Source of the DNA: Cenococcum geophilum 1.58
Taxonomy: Eukaryota; Ascomycota; Dothideomycetes; Gloniales; Gloniaceae
Direction of reading: 5' to 3'
Assembly (NCBI GenBank): GCA_001692895.1
Contig: KV748238.1
Span: 310,001-374,000 of the forward strand
Length of the DNA stretch: 64,000 nucleotides
Part shown: piece after piece, positions 33,863 through 44,183 of the stretch
How positions within the stretch are numbered: the stretch's first letter is position 1
How the letters are laid out: each line of letters opens with the position of its first letter
Program-made: the position numbers and the translations under genes
Notes under the pieces: model-generated
Seen by the model: the letters and a program-made list of their open reading frames with translations, nothing else
Databases searched by the model: none
What the model was told of the DNA's origin: nothing

Positions 33863-36274
33863 ATGGAGGCGGAGACGACGCCTGTCCATCTAAAACCCGC
33901 AGCCCTGCAACGCGATCACTCGAGCGATGACGTGGGGCCGTCGCGCAAGAAGCAGAAACGCAACAAGCCCACCCTGAGCTGCGAGGAATGTGTCGAGCGC
34001 AAAACCAAGGTGAATGCTCAATCTCGCAGCATGGCGCCAATCACCCCCAACCACACGCTGACGGCAATGCCAGTGCGATCGAGACAGGCCACAATGTCTT
34101 GCATGCATCAAGCGCCAGTCCGAGTGTCGATACTCCCAGGTCGCGAATCTCATTGCTTCGGCTGAGTAAGTGGCCAGACTTTCTTTTTGATATTCGACCG
34201 CCGCCATTCCAAGCTTTCTCTCTGGCTGCTAGGGAGACGTACTACCTGCTGAACCGTATCCACAGTCGAAGCGCCACGCGCCAAACTTCGACCAAGTCGC
34301 GGAAGCAATCAAAGCCTCCCCTTAGCGACGACCAAAATGTTACTATTCCACCCCAGGTGATTGCTATTCCCTCCTCTTCTATATCCTGAATATCCATGCT
34401 CCGCTTCTGTATTACGCACCTACTGTTTAATCCTGCATTTTTACATCCTTAGATCTCTTCTGTTCTTTCTGTGAATGTCTTCAATAGCTAGTCTCCCTAA
34501 CCCTTACTCCAACCCAACCCAACCCAACCCATCCATAAACCTGCTTGATTAATTTTTTCCCATTTTCCTATCAAATTACCCCTAATAGATCATCTTACCA
34601 ATCACATCATGCCTTCTTCTTCAGCCTCCACACCCTTGCGAATCACTACTGATGTCCACCCAGATGCCAACCCCGGGGCCGCAATGTCGGAGTGTATCCT
34701 CATCTCCATTCTTACTCTCCAACATCCCTTACTCCAACCATGCGCCATCGCTCTTCTTTGGACTCGGCTCAGGCCATCCTTTCGCAAACTACTGGACCAA
34801 TCGGGGAGGACTTCCTGAAGTCATCGGAGTCTTGCCTAGCAGGGATCAAGCAGATATCCTTGTTGCAAAATACTTCGATGCCGTGGATCCAGTCTATCCC
34901 ATGATCCACCGAAGAAACTTCTATGCTGATTATGAGAGGTTTTGGTCTCTACCTCTCTCAGAAAAGCAAGTCGCCGATCCTGTCCTTCTAGCTCTTCATT
35001 TCGTTGTTTATGCTATGGGAACCCAGTTTACCCAAATGCCGTCCGAACAAGAGCGAGCTCAGATGGCAGGGTTCTACGCCTCGGCATCACACCAAGCCCT
35101 CCGCCTCTCATCCTATCTGAGCCGGACCTCATTGCGAACGATTCAGGCCATGGTGCTGGTGTGCTACTTTCTCATGAACGACAACCATGCATCCGACGCC
35201 TGGGCTTTTGGAGGAGTCCTCATGCGTCAAGCGTATGCTATGGGTCTGAATCGTGATCCGGATATTATTAGTCAACGTTGCTCTCGGAGTGACAAGCAGC
35301 AACGACGAAAGGTTTGGCAGGCTGTATTATTTCAAGACACATTCCTCACTGTACTGCTTAAGCTTCCTCCAACCGGAATATTCTCAGATGTCCGCGTCGA
35401 TTCTCTCACTGACGATCTTGATGAAAATATAATGAATGGGAATCCATCAAACGGAGCACAGGATCCCGTAATAAATCCAATGAGTATCAGCAACATCGCG
35501 CCCATGTCGGATCCGCATCCTCCGCATGAAATTTCAGATCGACAATACATTCGATCCATGTGGCATCTCGCAAATCTCGTTCAGAAAACCGTTTGTACTC
35601 CGAGATCGCTCAGCAATCCCCTCACCAACTCAATGCCAAATAAAGCCAATCTCATTTCTTCCTACAACGAGTTATTCAAAAGCTTTCCAGCAAATATGAC
35701 AGTGTCTGATCATCAAGCCATTGCTGGACTTTCTAGCACTAATCCTCGTCTTCTGCGGCAGAATCTCTTTTTCCGAAGCAACTATTGGCATTGCGTCATG
35801 ATCATTCAAGCTGATGTAAACGAAGCTAGGGGAGTCACCTGTGATGTCAGAGGTGCCCTTGAAGCAGCGAGGATGGCACTCGCTTCTTTCCTTGACTTTT
35901 GGGAGTTCCTCCGTGTGGATGCAAGTGTGTGGTGGGTGTTTCAACATCGGGCTTTTGAGGAAGCGGTGCGTTTAACCTATTCTATTCTACAAGTGATCGA
36001 GAACATATCTTGCAATTTTTGGAATATATCTATCGATTCCAGCACTGACATGCTCCGATAGCTCCTCATGGCCCGCATCCTCTCGGTACAGGATCAACCT
36101 CTTTCAACCGCGGACTTATCTCAATCGCCAGCTTCGGAACCTCTCTCTATGCTCGCTAGGGCGGACGTAAGGCGGACGCTGGAAATCCTCGAACTTGTTG
36201 GCAGCAGTGCGCCTGAGATGCAGAAGACGCGCACCGATGTCCTCCGTTCCGCTTTCGAAGAGATCCCGTGGTGA
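33863..36274 (+). CDS. Zn2Cys6 transcription factor with fungal_trans domain
   Basis: Introns: 34010-34073, 34166-34232, one long intron from 34357 to about 34588 or 34624 (uncertain), and 35966-36061. The N-terminal binuclear zinc cluster is perfect: C40-x2-C43-x6-C50-x6-C57-x2-C60-x6-C67, preceded by basic KKQKRNKPT. The first intron falls exactly before C50. The middle-homology domain (VAKYFDAVDPVYPMIHRRNF, then AWAFGGVLMRQAYAMGLNRD and RRKVWQAVLFQDTF) is the usual fungal regulatory region. The exon encoding LLMARILSVQDQP and ending EEIPW closes the gene. Nuclear DNA-binding activator or repressor; targets unknown. Protein length is near 630 aa, depending on the long intron. Confidence 0.85.
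34500..34535. repeat. Short CCCAA tandem array inside an intron
   Basis: About four direct copies of ACCCA/CCCAA occur within the long third intron of the Zn2Cys6 gene. It is a simple sequence tract and not a telomere, being far too short and of the wrong unit for the standard fungal TTAGGG. Confidence 0.5.
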
Positions 36275-37195
36275 ATTGGGAAAATCAGCTTTCAGCACCG
36301 CTAAATCCCACGAACCTCTCGAATTTTACATGACTTTTATTGGTGGATTGGGGTTATGGTGTGCATCCGGGACTGGCTTGGTCACTCTAAAATTAACGTA
36401 TTCTGGTTTCTATCTTTTCTCTTTTCTTCTTGGACAATGGTTTTCTATCTTGACACGATACACGTCATATTATATACTAACGATGCTATCTTCAACGTGG
36501 CCACTCGGACAGTAATGAACTCCGGGTTAAAAGGGATTATACATTCGAATTCTTTAATCTGTCTGATATCTCGCCGCTAGGCTTATGTGAACCGTATTTA
36601 TCGGTCTGGCATCGATTTGCTCTTCAAATCTACGCTACCCCCAACAATCTCAGGGCCCACAAAGCTCTCAATAAAACCACAAAGACGTTCCAAACCCCCA
36701 TAATTTGTCCATCCAGTCCATCTAGCACCTCGCTCTAACCAAAACCCAAACCACAGCCTTAAGCACCCTCCAGCCTCAACCACGACGCAGCCTCCTCAGC
36801 GCCTCCGTCACCCTTCTCAACTACTCGACATCCCCGCACAACCATCTCCTTCAATCCCACCCCGCTCCCCATAAACCTGAGCCATAAAAATCGGTAATAC
36901 CACGCTGCAGCATCCCGACCGGCGCGTATAATGGAACTGGTGGGTTGCTGTTTGGAGATGTGGTTGTGGTTGAGGATCGACTCACTGATAGGGCTGGCTT
37001 CTGAAAGCCCTGGTTCTAAATATGTCTTGGACGCGGCCATATTCTAGGCTTACGGAGAGCTCGTCGGATATCTTTAGGGAAGCGGTGCTTTGGGGAGGTT
37101 TTTATTCCTTAAAAAAAAAGGCTCGGAAGCCTTCCGAATACTCACTTGGTCGCGAGAATAATATATGCTGGACAGACAGAGCGGTTGGTACGGAA
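36275..37195. other. Intergenic region between convergent genes
   Basis: Low-complexity and AT-biased parts. The only candidate is the doubtful minus-strand frame listed at 36759-37040. Confidence 0.45.
36759..37040 (-). CDS. Doubtful small ORF, 93 aa
   Basis: An open frame with a Trp/Tyr/Arg-rich middle (AAAWYYRFLWLRFMGSG) and a Gly/Glu-rich end. Composition is protein-like in the second half, but no family is recognised and no introns or context support it. It may be a gene fragment. Confidence 0.22.
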   Translation of the reverse strand: MAASKTYLEPGLSEASPISESILNHNHISKQQPTSSIIRAGRDAAAWYYRFLWLRFMGSGVGLKEMVVRGCRVVEKGDGGAEEAASWLRLEGA

Positions 37196-38356
37196 TCAAG
37201 GATCAATACTCAAATGGATTTGCGACTCGGCGTCTTTATCTAATAGATACAGGCTTGTTCCTCTGTCTTTTTCTTTTGGGATTTGGTGACTTTCATTCTG
37301 GATAGCGGTAACAACCTTTTTGTTCTTAGATCCCTTAGGGCGGCTAACCTTGGGGGTTGTTTTGGCCTTTTCTTTCGTGGCAGTTGGTTTCTTATTTCGG
37401 GAACCAGGTGGCCTCCCTCGTTTCTCGGGCTCCTCCTTTGTATTTTTCTTGCCGCCCGGTTTTGGTCCCCGTTTCGTCTTTGGTTTTATCGATAGCACCT
37501 CCTCCCCACTAGCAATCTCTTCTATAAATTTGACGGTCTTTTCATCCAGTTCTTCTCGGTCTGGAAATATGGGCCTCCCCATCCAAGTCAGCTGGATATC
37601 CTTCCTAACACCACCCTCCTTTTCCTTAGCTGCACGCTTTTTCTTCCTCTCCTTGCCTTTCCTGTCCTCGTCCCTCCCATCATTATCCTCCGCAGCCAAA
37701 GCCCCCTCCGCCTTCGTCCTCCCCCCAACATACCTAACCGTAACGCCCACCCCCTCCAACCCCCTCTCTACCGCACTCCGATTCCACAGAAACTGCTCGA
37801 CGACGCCGGCCCTCGAGACCTTCAAAAACCCCATCGGCCACCGATTCCCCCCCAGCGCCTCCAACACCCCGCGCGTCGCCCGCCGCGTCGACACCAGCAG
37901 CCCCAGCACCTCGCCGCGGCGCCACGCCGCCGGCACGCTCTGGAACGCGCCCTCGAGCTCGCGCACGTGCCGCGGTCCCACGCCCGCGCCGCGCGCCTTG
38001 CACTGCGCGAGGACGCGCAGGGGCGCGTCGCCGAGCGCGGGGATGCGCCAGTGGCCTAGCAGGTCGATGCCGTGGTCGGCGCGGCGGCCCGTGCGGAGGA
38101 GGTCGAAGCCTAGCCGGTGGAGGGAGCGTGCGACGGTGTATTCGTAGTGCGTGCCGATGTAGACGGTTTTGGTCGGGGCGAGGGACACGCGGGTGGCGTA
38201 GGCGAGGAAGGAGGGGAGGTCGTTGTGGTGGGGGGAGCCGGGGGTGATTAGGAGGGGGGTGGTGGGTTTGGAGGTGAGGGTGGTGAGGGTGCGGGAAGTG
38301 GGGAGACGCGGCGTGAGGAGTGGACGGAGCCATTGGCGGTGGGGGAGAGGTGCCAT
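37196..38356 (-). CDS. RRG7: Rrg7-like mitochondrial nuclease-fold protein with AT-hook-like tail
   Basis: A single exon of 386 aa. The Met at 38356 opens an Arg/Ser/Thr-rich, acid-free N-terminus (HRQWLRPLLTPRLPTSRTL), a typical mitochondrial presequence. The DUF2034/Rrg7 domain follows: YIGTHYEYTVARSLHRLGF, RRADHGIDLLGHW, LRVLAQCKARG, WNRSAVERGLEGVGVTVRY and LTWMGRPIF. Asp98 and Gln118-x-Lys120, with Glu72, fit a PD-(D/E)xK core. Yeast Rrg7 is needed for respiratory growth. Residues 230-350 are Lys-rich, with three AT-hook-like motifs (KRGPKPGGKK, KRGRPPGSRNKK, SRPKGSKNKK), which I do not know as a standard part of the family. Divergent to Med21. Family call is confident; DNA binding is inference. 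Confidence 0.85.
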   Translation of the reverse strand: MAPLPHRQWLRPLLTPRLPTSRTLTTLTSKPTTPLLITPGSPHHNDLPSFLAYATRVSLAPTKTVYIGTHYEYTVARSLHRLGFDLLRTGRRADHGIDLLGHWRIPALGDAPLRVLAQCKARGAGVGPRHVRELEGAFQSVPAAWRRGEVLGLLVSTRRATRGVLEALGGNRWPMGFLKVSRAGVVEQFLWNRSAVERGLEGVGVTVRYVGGRTKAEGALAAEDNDGRDEDRKGKERKKKRAAKEKEGGVRKDIQLTWMGRPIFPDREELDEKTVKFIEEIASGEEVLSIKPKTKRGPKPGGKKNTKEEPEKRGRPPGSRNKKPTATKEKAKTTPKVSRPKGSKNKKVVTAIQNESHQIPKEKDRGTSLYLLDKDAESQIHLSIDP

Positions 38357-38665
38357 GATGTGGTGAGTGTGGTGGTGAAGAAGGCTGGATGAGTGGCCAG
38401 CATATTTACACATTGGGGGAGCGGGATAGAGGACAACTTTGAAGCAGCGAGGTGTCTTTGTTGGAGGTTTGGAGGATTTCGCTGCGTGCAGAGCTAGGCT
38501 GCATGCCAAGCCTCCTGGCGCTCACTAGCTCAGCCCTATGAAGCTCCCGTCAACTTCCTCAATCATCGACACTCGCAACAACCCACGCTCTTTATAAGTC
38601 CTGCTAGAGAAACCCTTCTCGCTGCTAAAATCTGCGCCCTGCCTTTCCTGCCTCACAACCTCACA
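38357..38665. promoter_or_regulatory. Shared divergent promoter region (Rrg7 / Med21)
   Basis: 309 bp between opposite start codons. A longer reading of the minus frame extends to 38509, but its extra N-terminus lacks presequence character, so the region is treated as promoter and leader. Confidence 0.5.
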
Positions 38666-39327
38666 ATGGCGGACCGCCTAACCCAACTCCAAGACTGCCT
38701 GGACCAAGTAACCCTCCCCCATCCCACCTCCAATTGCCCCTCTCCTTTTGACGTAGCAGCCCCTCACGTCAAAGAATCTCCAACTAACATCTCCAGCTGG
38801 CAACCCAAATGTACGCAACCCTCTCCTACACCTCCACGCGCGCCGCGTCGTCCCCAATCCCAGGCCAACCGCTCCAATCCCCCGCCGCGCCCGCCTTCCC
38901 CAGCAGCACGCACGCCACCTCCGACGCCGCAGCCCCAGAAACTCAAACCCAAGGCAGCTCGAACCCAACCCAGACAACCACCTCCTTCGACCCCTCCCAA
39001 CCCCAGACCCAGACACAGACCCAGACCCAGCCGCAAACCCAAACCCGGCTTCTCTCCACCCGGCCTCCGCGCCACGACCCCGCGGCCGCCTTCACGGCCG
39101 ACCTGCACGAGCTGGCGCGCGACCTGATCGTCAAGGAGCAGCAGATCGAGATGCTGATCGAGCGGCTGCCGGGCATCGGGACCAGCGAGCGGGCGCAGCG
39201 GGCGCGCATGGCGGTGCTGGAGAGGCAGCTGCGGGAGATCGAGGAGGAGCGCGCGCGCGCGGTTGCGGAGAAGGAGAGGTTGCTTGAGCGGGTTGCGGGG
39301 AGGATTGCTGGGGTGAGGGGGTTGTAG
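38666..39327 (+). CDS. MED21: Mediator complex subunit 21 (Med21/Srb7)
   Basis: Exon 1 encodes MADRLTQLQDCLDQ and is joined over an 89-nt intron (38708-38796, branch AACTAAC) to a second exon beginning LATQMYATLSYT; together 190 aa. The N-terminal MADRLTQLQDxxDQLATQM signature and the C-terminal coiled coil (FTADLHELARDLIVKEQQIE, then MLIERLPGIGTSE) are characteristic of Med21, a middle-module subunit that binds Med7 and Med4 and bridges activators to RNA polymerase II in the nucleus. Between them lies a Pro/Ser/Thr-rich insert with a Gln-Thr dipeptide tract from a CAGACC-type microsatellite (about 38998-39045), longer than in yeast. Confidence 0.9.
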
Positions 39328-39863
39328 TGGGAGGGGTTGTGGGAGGGTTGAGGTCAGAGTGAGGGTTAGAGTGATGGGGGAGGGAATGGCGTTTATGGAG
39401 CTTTTTTTTAAAGGGGGGTGGTTGGGGTTGTGTGCTGCGCTTGCGTTGGCATCATTTAGCAGAAAGGGAAGGATGGGTTTGTGTGGCGATGATATCCGGC
39501 GGTTTCGCCTTTACACGGCATGGGGTTGCGGGGGCGGAAAAGCACAAGTTGTTCGTGTGAGAGGACGGCATCGCGCAGTTCTAAGGGAGATAGTACGTTG
39601 ATTTGGATCCTAATGATACGATGTACGCCTCTTATCTAACAGCCTTGATGCTTCTTCAATGCGAATAAAACACCCCACCACCATCAAGCCAAAGGAAAGA
39701 ATACACAGGCTGAAAAAAAAATACCTGCCCACTAACCTATCCCATCCTTCCTATTCGAACCATAATGCTCAACCTAGCCAGTCCGATCCCATACAACTCC
39801 GAAACGACTAGTCTGAACAAACTGCGCACACAACGTGCTTTCTTCCCACCACGCAACCACCAC
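39328..39863. other. Intergenic spacer between convergent genes
   Basis: 3' regions of Med21 and the membrane protein on the other strand; no separate gene seen. Confidence 0.5.
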
Positions 39864-41343
39864 CTACTGATAATGCACATTGCTCGACCACGGGTTCGCC
39901 CCATGCGGCGCCCCATACTCGCTCCCACTCTCGCTCTCGACGTCTGTCCAGCTGCCAGGGGTATGCACGCCCAAGCGGTCCTGGCCGAGCTCGCTGAACC
40001 CGGCTTCCGAGAACCCGGCCTCGGTGAAGCCCGTCTCACTGAACGCCTCCGAGCGCGCGTCGAGGTCGTCGTCGTGCGTCATCGACAGCACCGCGATGTC
40101 GTCCGCGTGGCTGTCCACCATGGACGCCGCAGTCGAGAGGCCGTCTTCGGTCGGTGTCAGCGTGCCAGTCGACATGACTTCGGCGTCTTCGCCGTAGTTG
40201 GAGAAGATGTGCGTGCTGGACTGCGGGAGGTCGGACGAGGCGGAGAGCGAGGGGGATGAGGCGAAGGAATAGAAGGATTGCGAGGCTTGGTCCTGCTCCT
40301 GCTCTGGGGGTTGGAGTTCGTGCTCTGAGTGTTCTGGGGCTGAGATGGGGATGAGGGGCTCGAGGGAAGCGATGGAGTGGACGGAGGCGGTTGGGTTCCG
40401 TGCTGGGATGCTGATGAATGGGTTTTCAGTGGTGGCATTGATAGGCGATTGGTGGGGTTCGTGATCGGCTTGAATTGTCGTTGTGCTTTCTCGGGACTCG
40501 GGTTCAACGGTCGTAGTGGCGGTGGTTTGGGCCTCCTGCTTCTTAGCCTGATCAAAGATGACCTGACCCGGCTCGTCGACGAATGGGTTGGCGAATGAAG
40601 CACTGCTCTCAAGACTCTGAACACCCCGTCCACGTCTTCTGAGACCATCATCGCCTTCCATTATGCTCGAGTCCATGGCCGTGGCGGTCTTTGCAGTTTT
40701 GCCCTTGTCCTCGTCTTCAATCTTAATAAGAGGGTGATTGTCGCGGAGCATGCCATCGCTTCCCACTATGTCATCAAAGCTAATTCCACGATGCCTGGCG
40801 TTGAACTCCCTCATCTCAAGCTCTGCACCCTCTCTACCAATTCTTGCCAGTTCATCCAGATCGACCGCAACGCCTTCTTCCCTGGCCTTATGTAATAGCT
40901 CGGCCCGATTGCGGCGTACGATTTCTTCCCTCCTCCTACGTCTCGCCTCTTCCTCCCGCTCTCTCCGGTCTTGGCCATTGTCCGAGGATTCCGAGGAGTT
41001 TCGGTGCGGCTGGACCCCATCTCCGAGGCTGTGTAAGGCAACAGCGATTTTGCGTCTTGACTGGTCGACCCACTGTCTGACCTGCGGGCTTTCGTAGATG
41101 GCGAGTCCGGCGGCAACGAGGACGGAGGCGGCGATTATGAGGCCTGTTTGGAATGGATGGTTAGGCCTTGGACGAGGGTCTTGGTGGGAGTTTGGGGACA
41201 TAGAGCGAATGTGAGGTCCTGTGAGGGGCTAGTTGGCAGAAGCGGACAATACAAAGAGTGAAAGGCACGAGGGCAAAGACGAGTAGTACAGAAAAGGCGT
41301 TTAGTAGATGGCTCAGCTTACCCTTAGCTAACGGTGCGGGCAT
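39864..41343 (-). CDS. Single-pass membrane protein of unknown function, 458 aa
   Basis: A 22-nt first exon (MPAPLAKG) joins over intron 41219-41321 to the long exon. This choice removes an overlapping upstream frame and keeps the frame through the internal Met at 41201. One transmembrane helix (TGLIIAASVLVAAGLAIYES, residues about 32-51) is followed by QVRQWVDQSRRKIAVALHSLG, an Arg/Glu coiled coil (REREEEARRRRREEIVRRN) and a long acidic, Ser/Thr/Pro/Gln-rich tail. Near the C-terminus a short repeat FSETGFTEAGFSEAGFSELG occurs. I recall similar ascomycete proteins without known role; the C-terminal tail is probably cytosolic and disordered. Confidence 0.8.
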
Positions 41344-41825
41344 TCTGACGATTATTCTCTTGTAACAATCTCGGTCGGTTAAAGGCAGGGGAAGTCAATC
41401 CGTGATAGGTACAAAGTGAACGGCTGCAGGGGCGTCTTTAAAGAGGGATTCTAGCAGCCTTGAAGAGCGAAGGAGTGTTACGTGGAGTGCCCTTTAGGCT
41501 GTCGTAACCGCCGCCTCCGCCACCTGAGGAGACCCGAGCTTTGACTTTGGCGGGGCGAAGCTTGAGGGCGAGGCGCGGGGCCAAGAGTAAGCCCGGGCCA
41601 ATATACGGTCATGCGTTGTATATCAACTGACTAAATCGTTCTACTACTTGAAGCTTCTTTGAAGATCAGCATTTGAGGGATATCTTAACGGGTTTATATG
41701 CTCTATCACCAAGATACCAAAAAGAAATTTCCTCGTCCGAAAGATGCTATAACCGATGCCAACTCAATCTATACTAAATATACTTAGACAAACTAGAACA
41801 CTGTGAAGATTATCAAACCGCATTC
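41344..41825. other. Intergenic spacer
   Basis: Promoter side of the membrane protein gene and 3' end of the MFS gene. No ORF or repeat recognised. Confidence 0.5.
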
Positions 41826-43768
41826 TCATGCCTCCCGATGATCTTCCTGAGCATCTCCATTCCTAATGACATGCTCATGTCTTATATTCCAGAAGCTAAC
41901 CAGAACACCCACTACGCTGGCGAAAAAGGTAATCCAGTATGCACTCCGGTAACACTCCAGCCCTTCCGAACAACTCCTTTCTCCGCTAGGCAAGACCTCC
42001 GAATGATGGTCAAATATTGTGCCATAGCATAGGTTAAAGATATTTCCGCTTACGACGGGTGCGAGCGTCATGAACCCCCAATTAACCGAGAATCCATGCA
42101 CCCCAAACGCATCGACAACCAGCGCAGGGAACACGCCAAAGAGCGCTCCATACGCTAACCCAGAGAAACCAGAGACAACCCATAGATGGTTTGGATTTTC
42201 GATACGGGTGGCGCAGACTTGTGCGAGCGTAAAGATGGCCGCTGATGCTGTGGCGCACCAGAAGCGGCTCATATGCAGTCTCTTGACAAGAACGTCAGAG
42301 CCAACCCCGGAAGCCAGTCGCCCAAGAAAGCTCATGAAAGATATGATAGAGACGTGTATCAGCTGACGTTTTGCGACAAACTCTTTCGAGGCTGTGTCAT
42401 CATAGTGAGTCCAGAGAGCTTGGGCCTAAATTGTGTCAGTCCGAAGTGACATTGGTTGGGGTAGAGCTGAAGCTTACATCGTTGCCAATGTTACTACATC
42501 AACTCGTTAGCGAACATTAATTTGTACAAATACTCTCTTCTGAACTTACTTGATGGTCATCAGACCGACACCGGTTAAAACACCAAGCAAAGTCCATAAT
42601 TGCCAAAACTCAATTTTCAGGAGAAGGGCTAATCCGGTGACATCTGGCCTATGTGAGTGGTGTGTACCATGAATCCTAGCGTCATCCTCTGCAGAAATGT
42701 CTCCAGGACCAGACATGAGCGAGGAATTCTCGTCTGCATCTACAGAACCAACATCTTGTGAATTATCGTCTACTAATAATATAATTGGTAGCTGCCTTAG
42801 GCAAACGTAGACTCGTCTGAAATGAAATATAGTGCTTACCTTGTTCTTGCTGCGGCAATGAAGAGCCGCTGTATTTGCCTCCGCCAGACTTTGTCCGGTG
42901 AAGCTGGTTGGAGTCTCGCCCCGGCAGACCTGAGCTATCTTCGTTGGTGGGCAAGACTGAGTAGCGTGCATTATGGCCCACAATATGAAGGAATGGAACA
43001 GAGACCAATACGAGGCAAGATGTGCCTACTGAAAGGAGTAAAAGAAGACTCGACGTTTTACCTGGAAACGCGAGACCAGAGAGCAACGTATAGAAGAACG
43101 CGCTGAGACCAAAAGCAGCTAACGGAAAGGCAGTAGCCGTCCCACGGTGGTGTGGCCAGTTCAGTGCAGCTAGGGTTGTGAGCATTCCTACATATGCGGG
43201 TGAGAAAGACTACTTACACGTTTTCAGTGCAGCTTGGAAAGCAGCACAGCTGCCAACGCCAGTGAGGAAAGATAAAAAGAAGAGAAGGAAAACGCTCATG
43301 GATCCAGCTCCCTTGTCAAACGCTAATCACAGTTAGTCCAGCTTTAGAGTTGCTGACCGTGCGATCATACCAGCACGTATAGGGAAGTATCCTATTGCAA
43401 GCGCAAATGCTCCCAGCAGAGCAGCGGGACGAGGCCCTTTTTTATCTACTACAATACCCATAGGTATTCCTGACGCATACATCCCAATATTTGCGGCTGC
43501 GCCCTGTTCCATTCTCAGCCAGTGTTCAAGAAACGCTTCAAGAGAGAGATGCGTACGATGACATTGCTTTGCGTTGCGGAGAGTTGGAGACGGTCTGCAA
43601 ATTGTGGCGCCCATGCTGAGTATGCGTACTATCGAATGTTAGTCCTATGTCTGATTATAGCCTTTTCCAACTTGCATTCGTTCCGCATGCCAGCGATATC
43701 ACAGTAGCCGCAACCACAGACACTATCCGCGTTACCCTATGAGCCTTTTCGGACACGTTAACAGCCAT
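41826..43768 (-). CDS. MFS transporter, Mch1/nodulin-like family
   Basis: Eight exons, read on the minus strand with introns 43629-43675 (GC-AG), 43504-43556, 43323-43370, 43170-43217, 42773-42839, 42494-42549 and 42426-42477, give 523 aa. Exon 7 is a 16-nt microexon (42478-42493) that supplies NIGND. Blocks: YAYSAWAPQFADRLQLSATQ, MYASGIPMGIVVDKKGPRP, ALLGAFALAIGYFP, LNWPHHRGTATAFPLAAFGL, a hydrophilic central loop, FWQLWTLLGVLTGVGLMTI, ALWTHYDD, and HVSIISFMSFLGRLASGVGS. About twelve membrane helices are expected. Yeast Mch1 is a vacuolar monocarboxylate-transporter homologue of unsettled substrate. The frame and family pattern hold over all joins. Divergent to the TMS1 gene. Confidence 0.87.
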
Positions 43769-44183
43769 CCTGATGCCCAACTCGAGCGTCTGGGCTTTCT
43801 TTAGATGCCTTCAACGGTTCATCTAGGCTGGTGGGTGTCGACGTTCCTTATGTGGGCGTAGCAGAGCTGCGATTGATATCGACTCGTCTGTTCCAATGCG
43901 GAGTCCGATGGTGTGCTATCCAGGGATGCTGCTGGTGAGAAGATAATGGTAGGCTTAGACGGTATTGGATCAGCGTATAACTTCACAATAGTGCAATTGG
44001 TAGCGCGAGTGTTGTTGATGCGTCGAGAATGGAAATGATTTGGATGAGGTGTCGATGCCTTCCGGAGATAAGGCCGCCGAGCCAAATTCAACGCCTTAAG
44101 CCGCATCCCGTCGGCCTGCAGCAACTGGCGTCACTATCACATCAACGACCACATCACAACCGTCAACCTACCACCTCGGAATC
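43769..44183. promoter_or_regulatory. Shared divergent promoter region (MFS / TMS1)
   Basis: 415 bp between opposite start codons; a minus-strand frame at 43819-44124 inside it has no family features. Confidence 0.45.

Noticed and set aside
34500..34535. Interstitial telomere
   Set aside because: The CCCAA-like unit and about four copies are not the fungal TTAGGG repeat and lie in an intron.
38357..38509. Longer N-terminus for the Rrg7 protein starting at 38509
   Set aside because: The extension would hide the presequence and add a His-rich stretch; the downstream Met gives the typical mitochondrial start.
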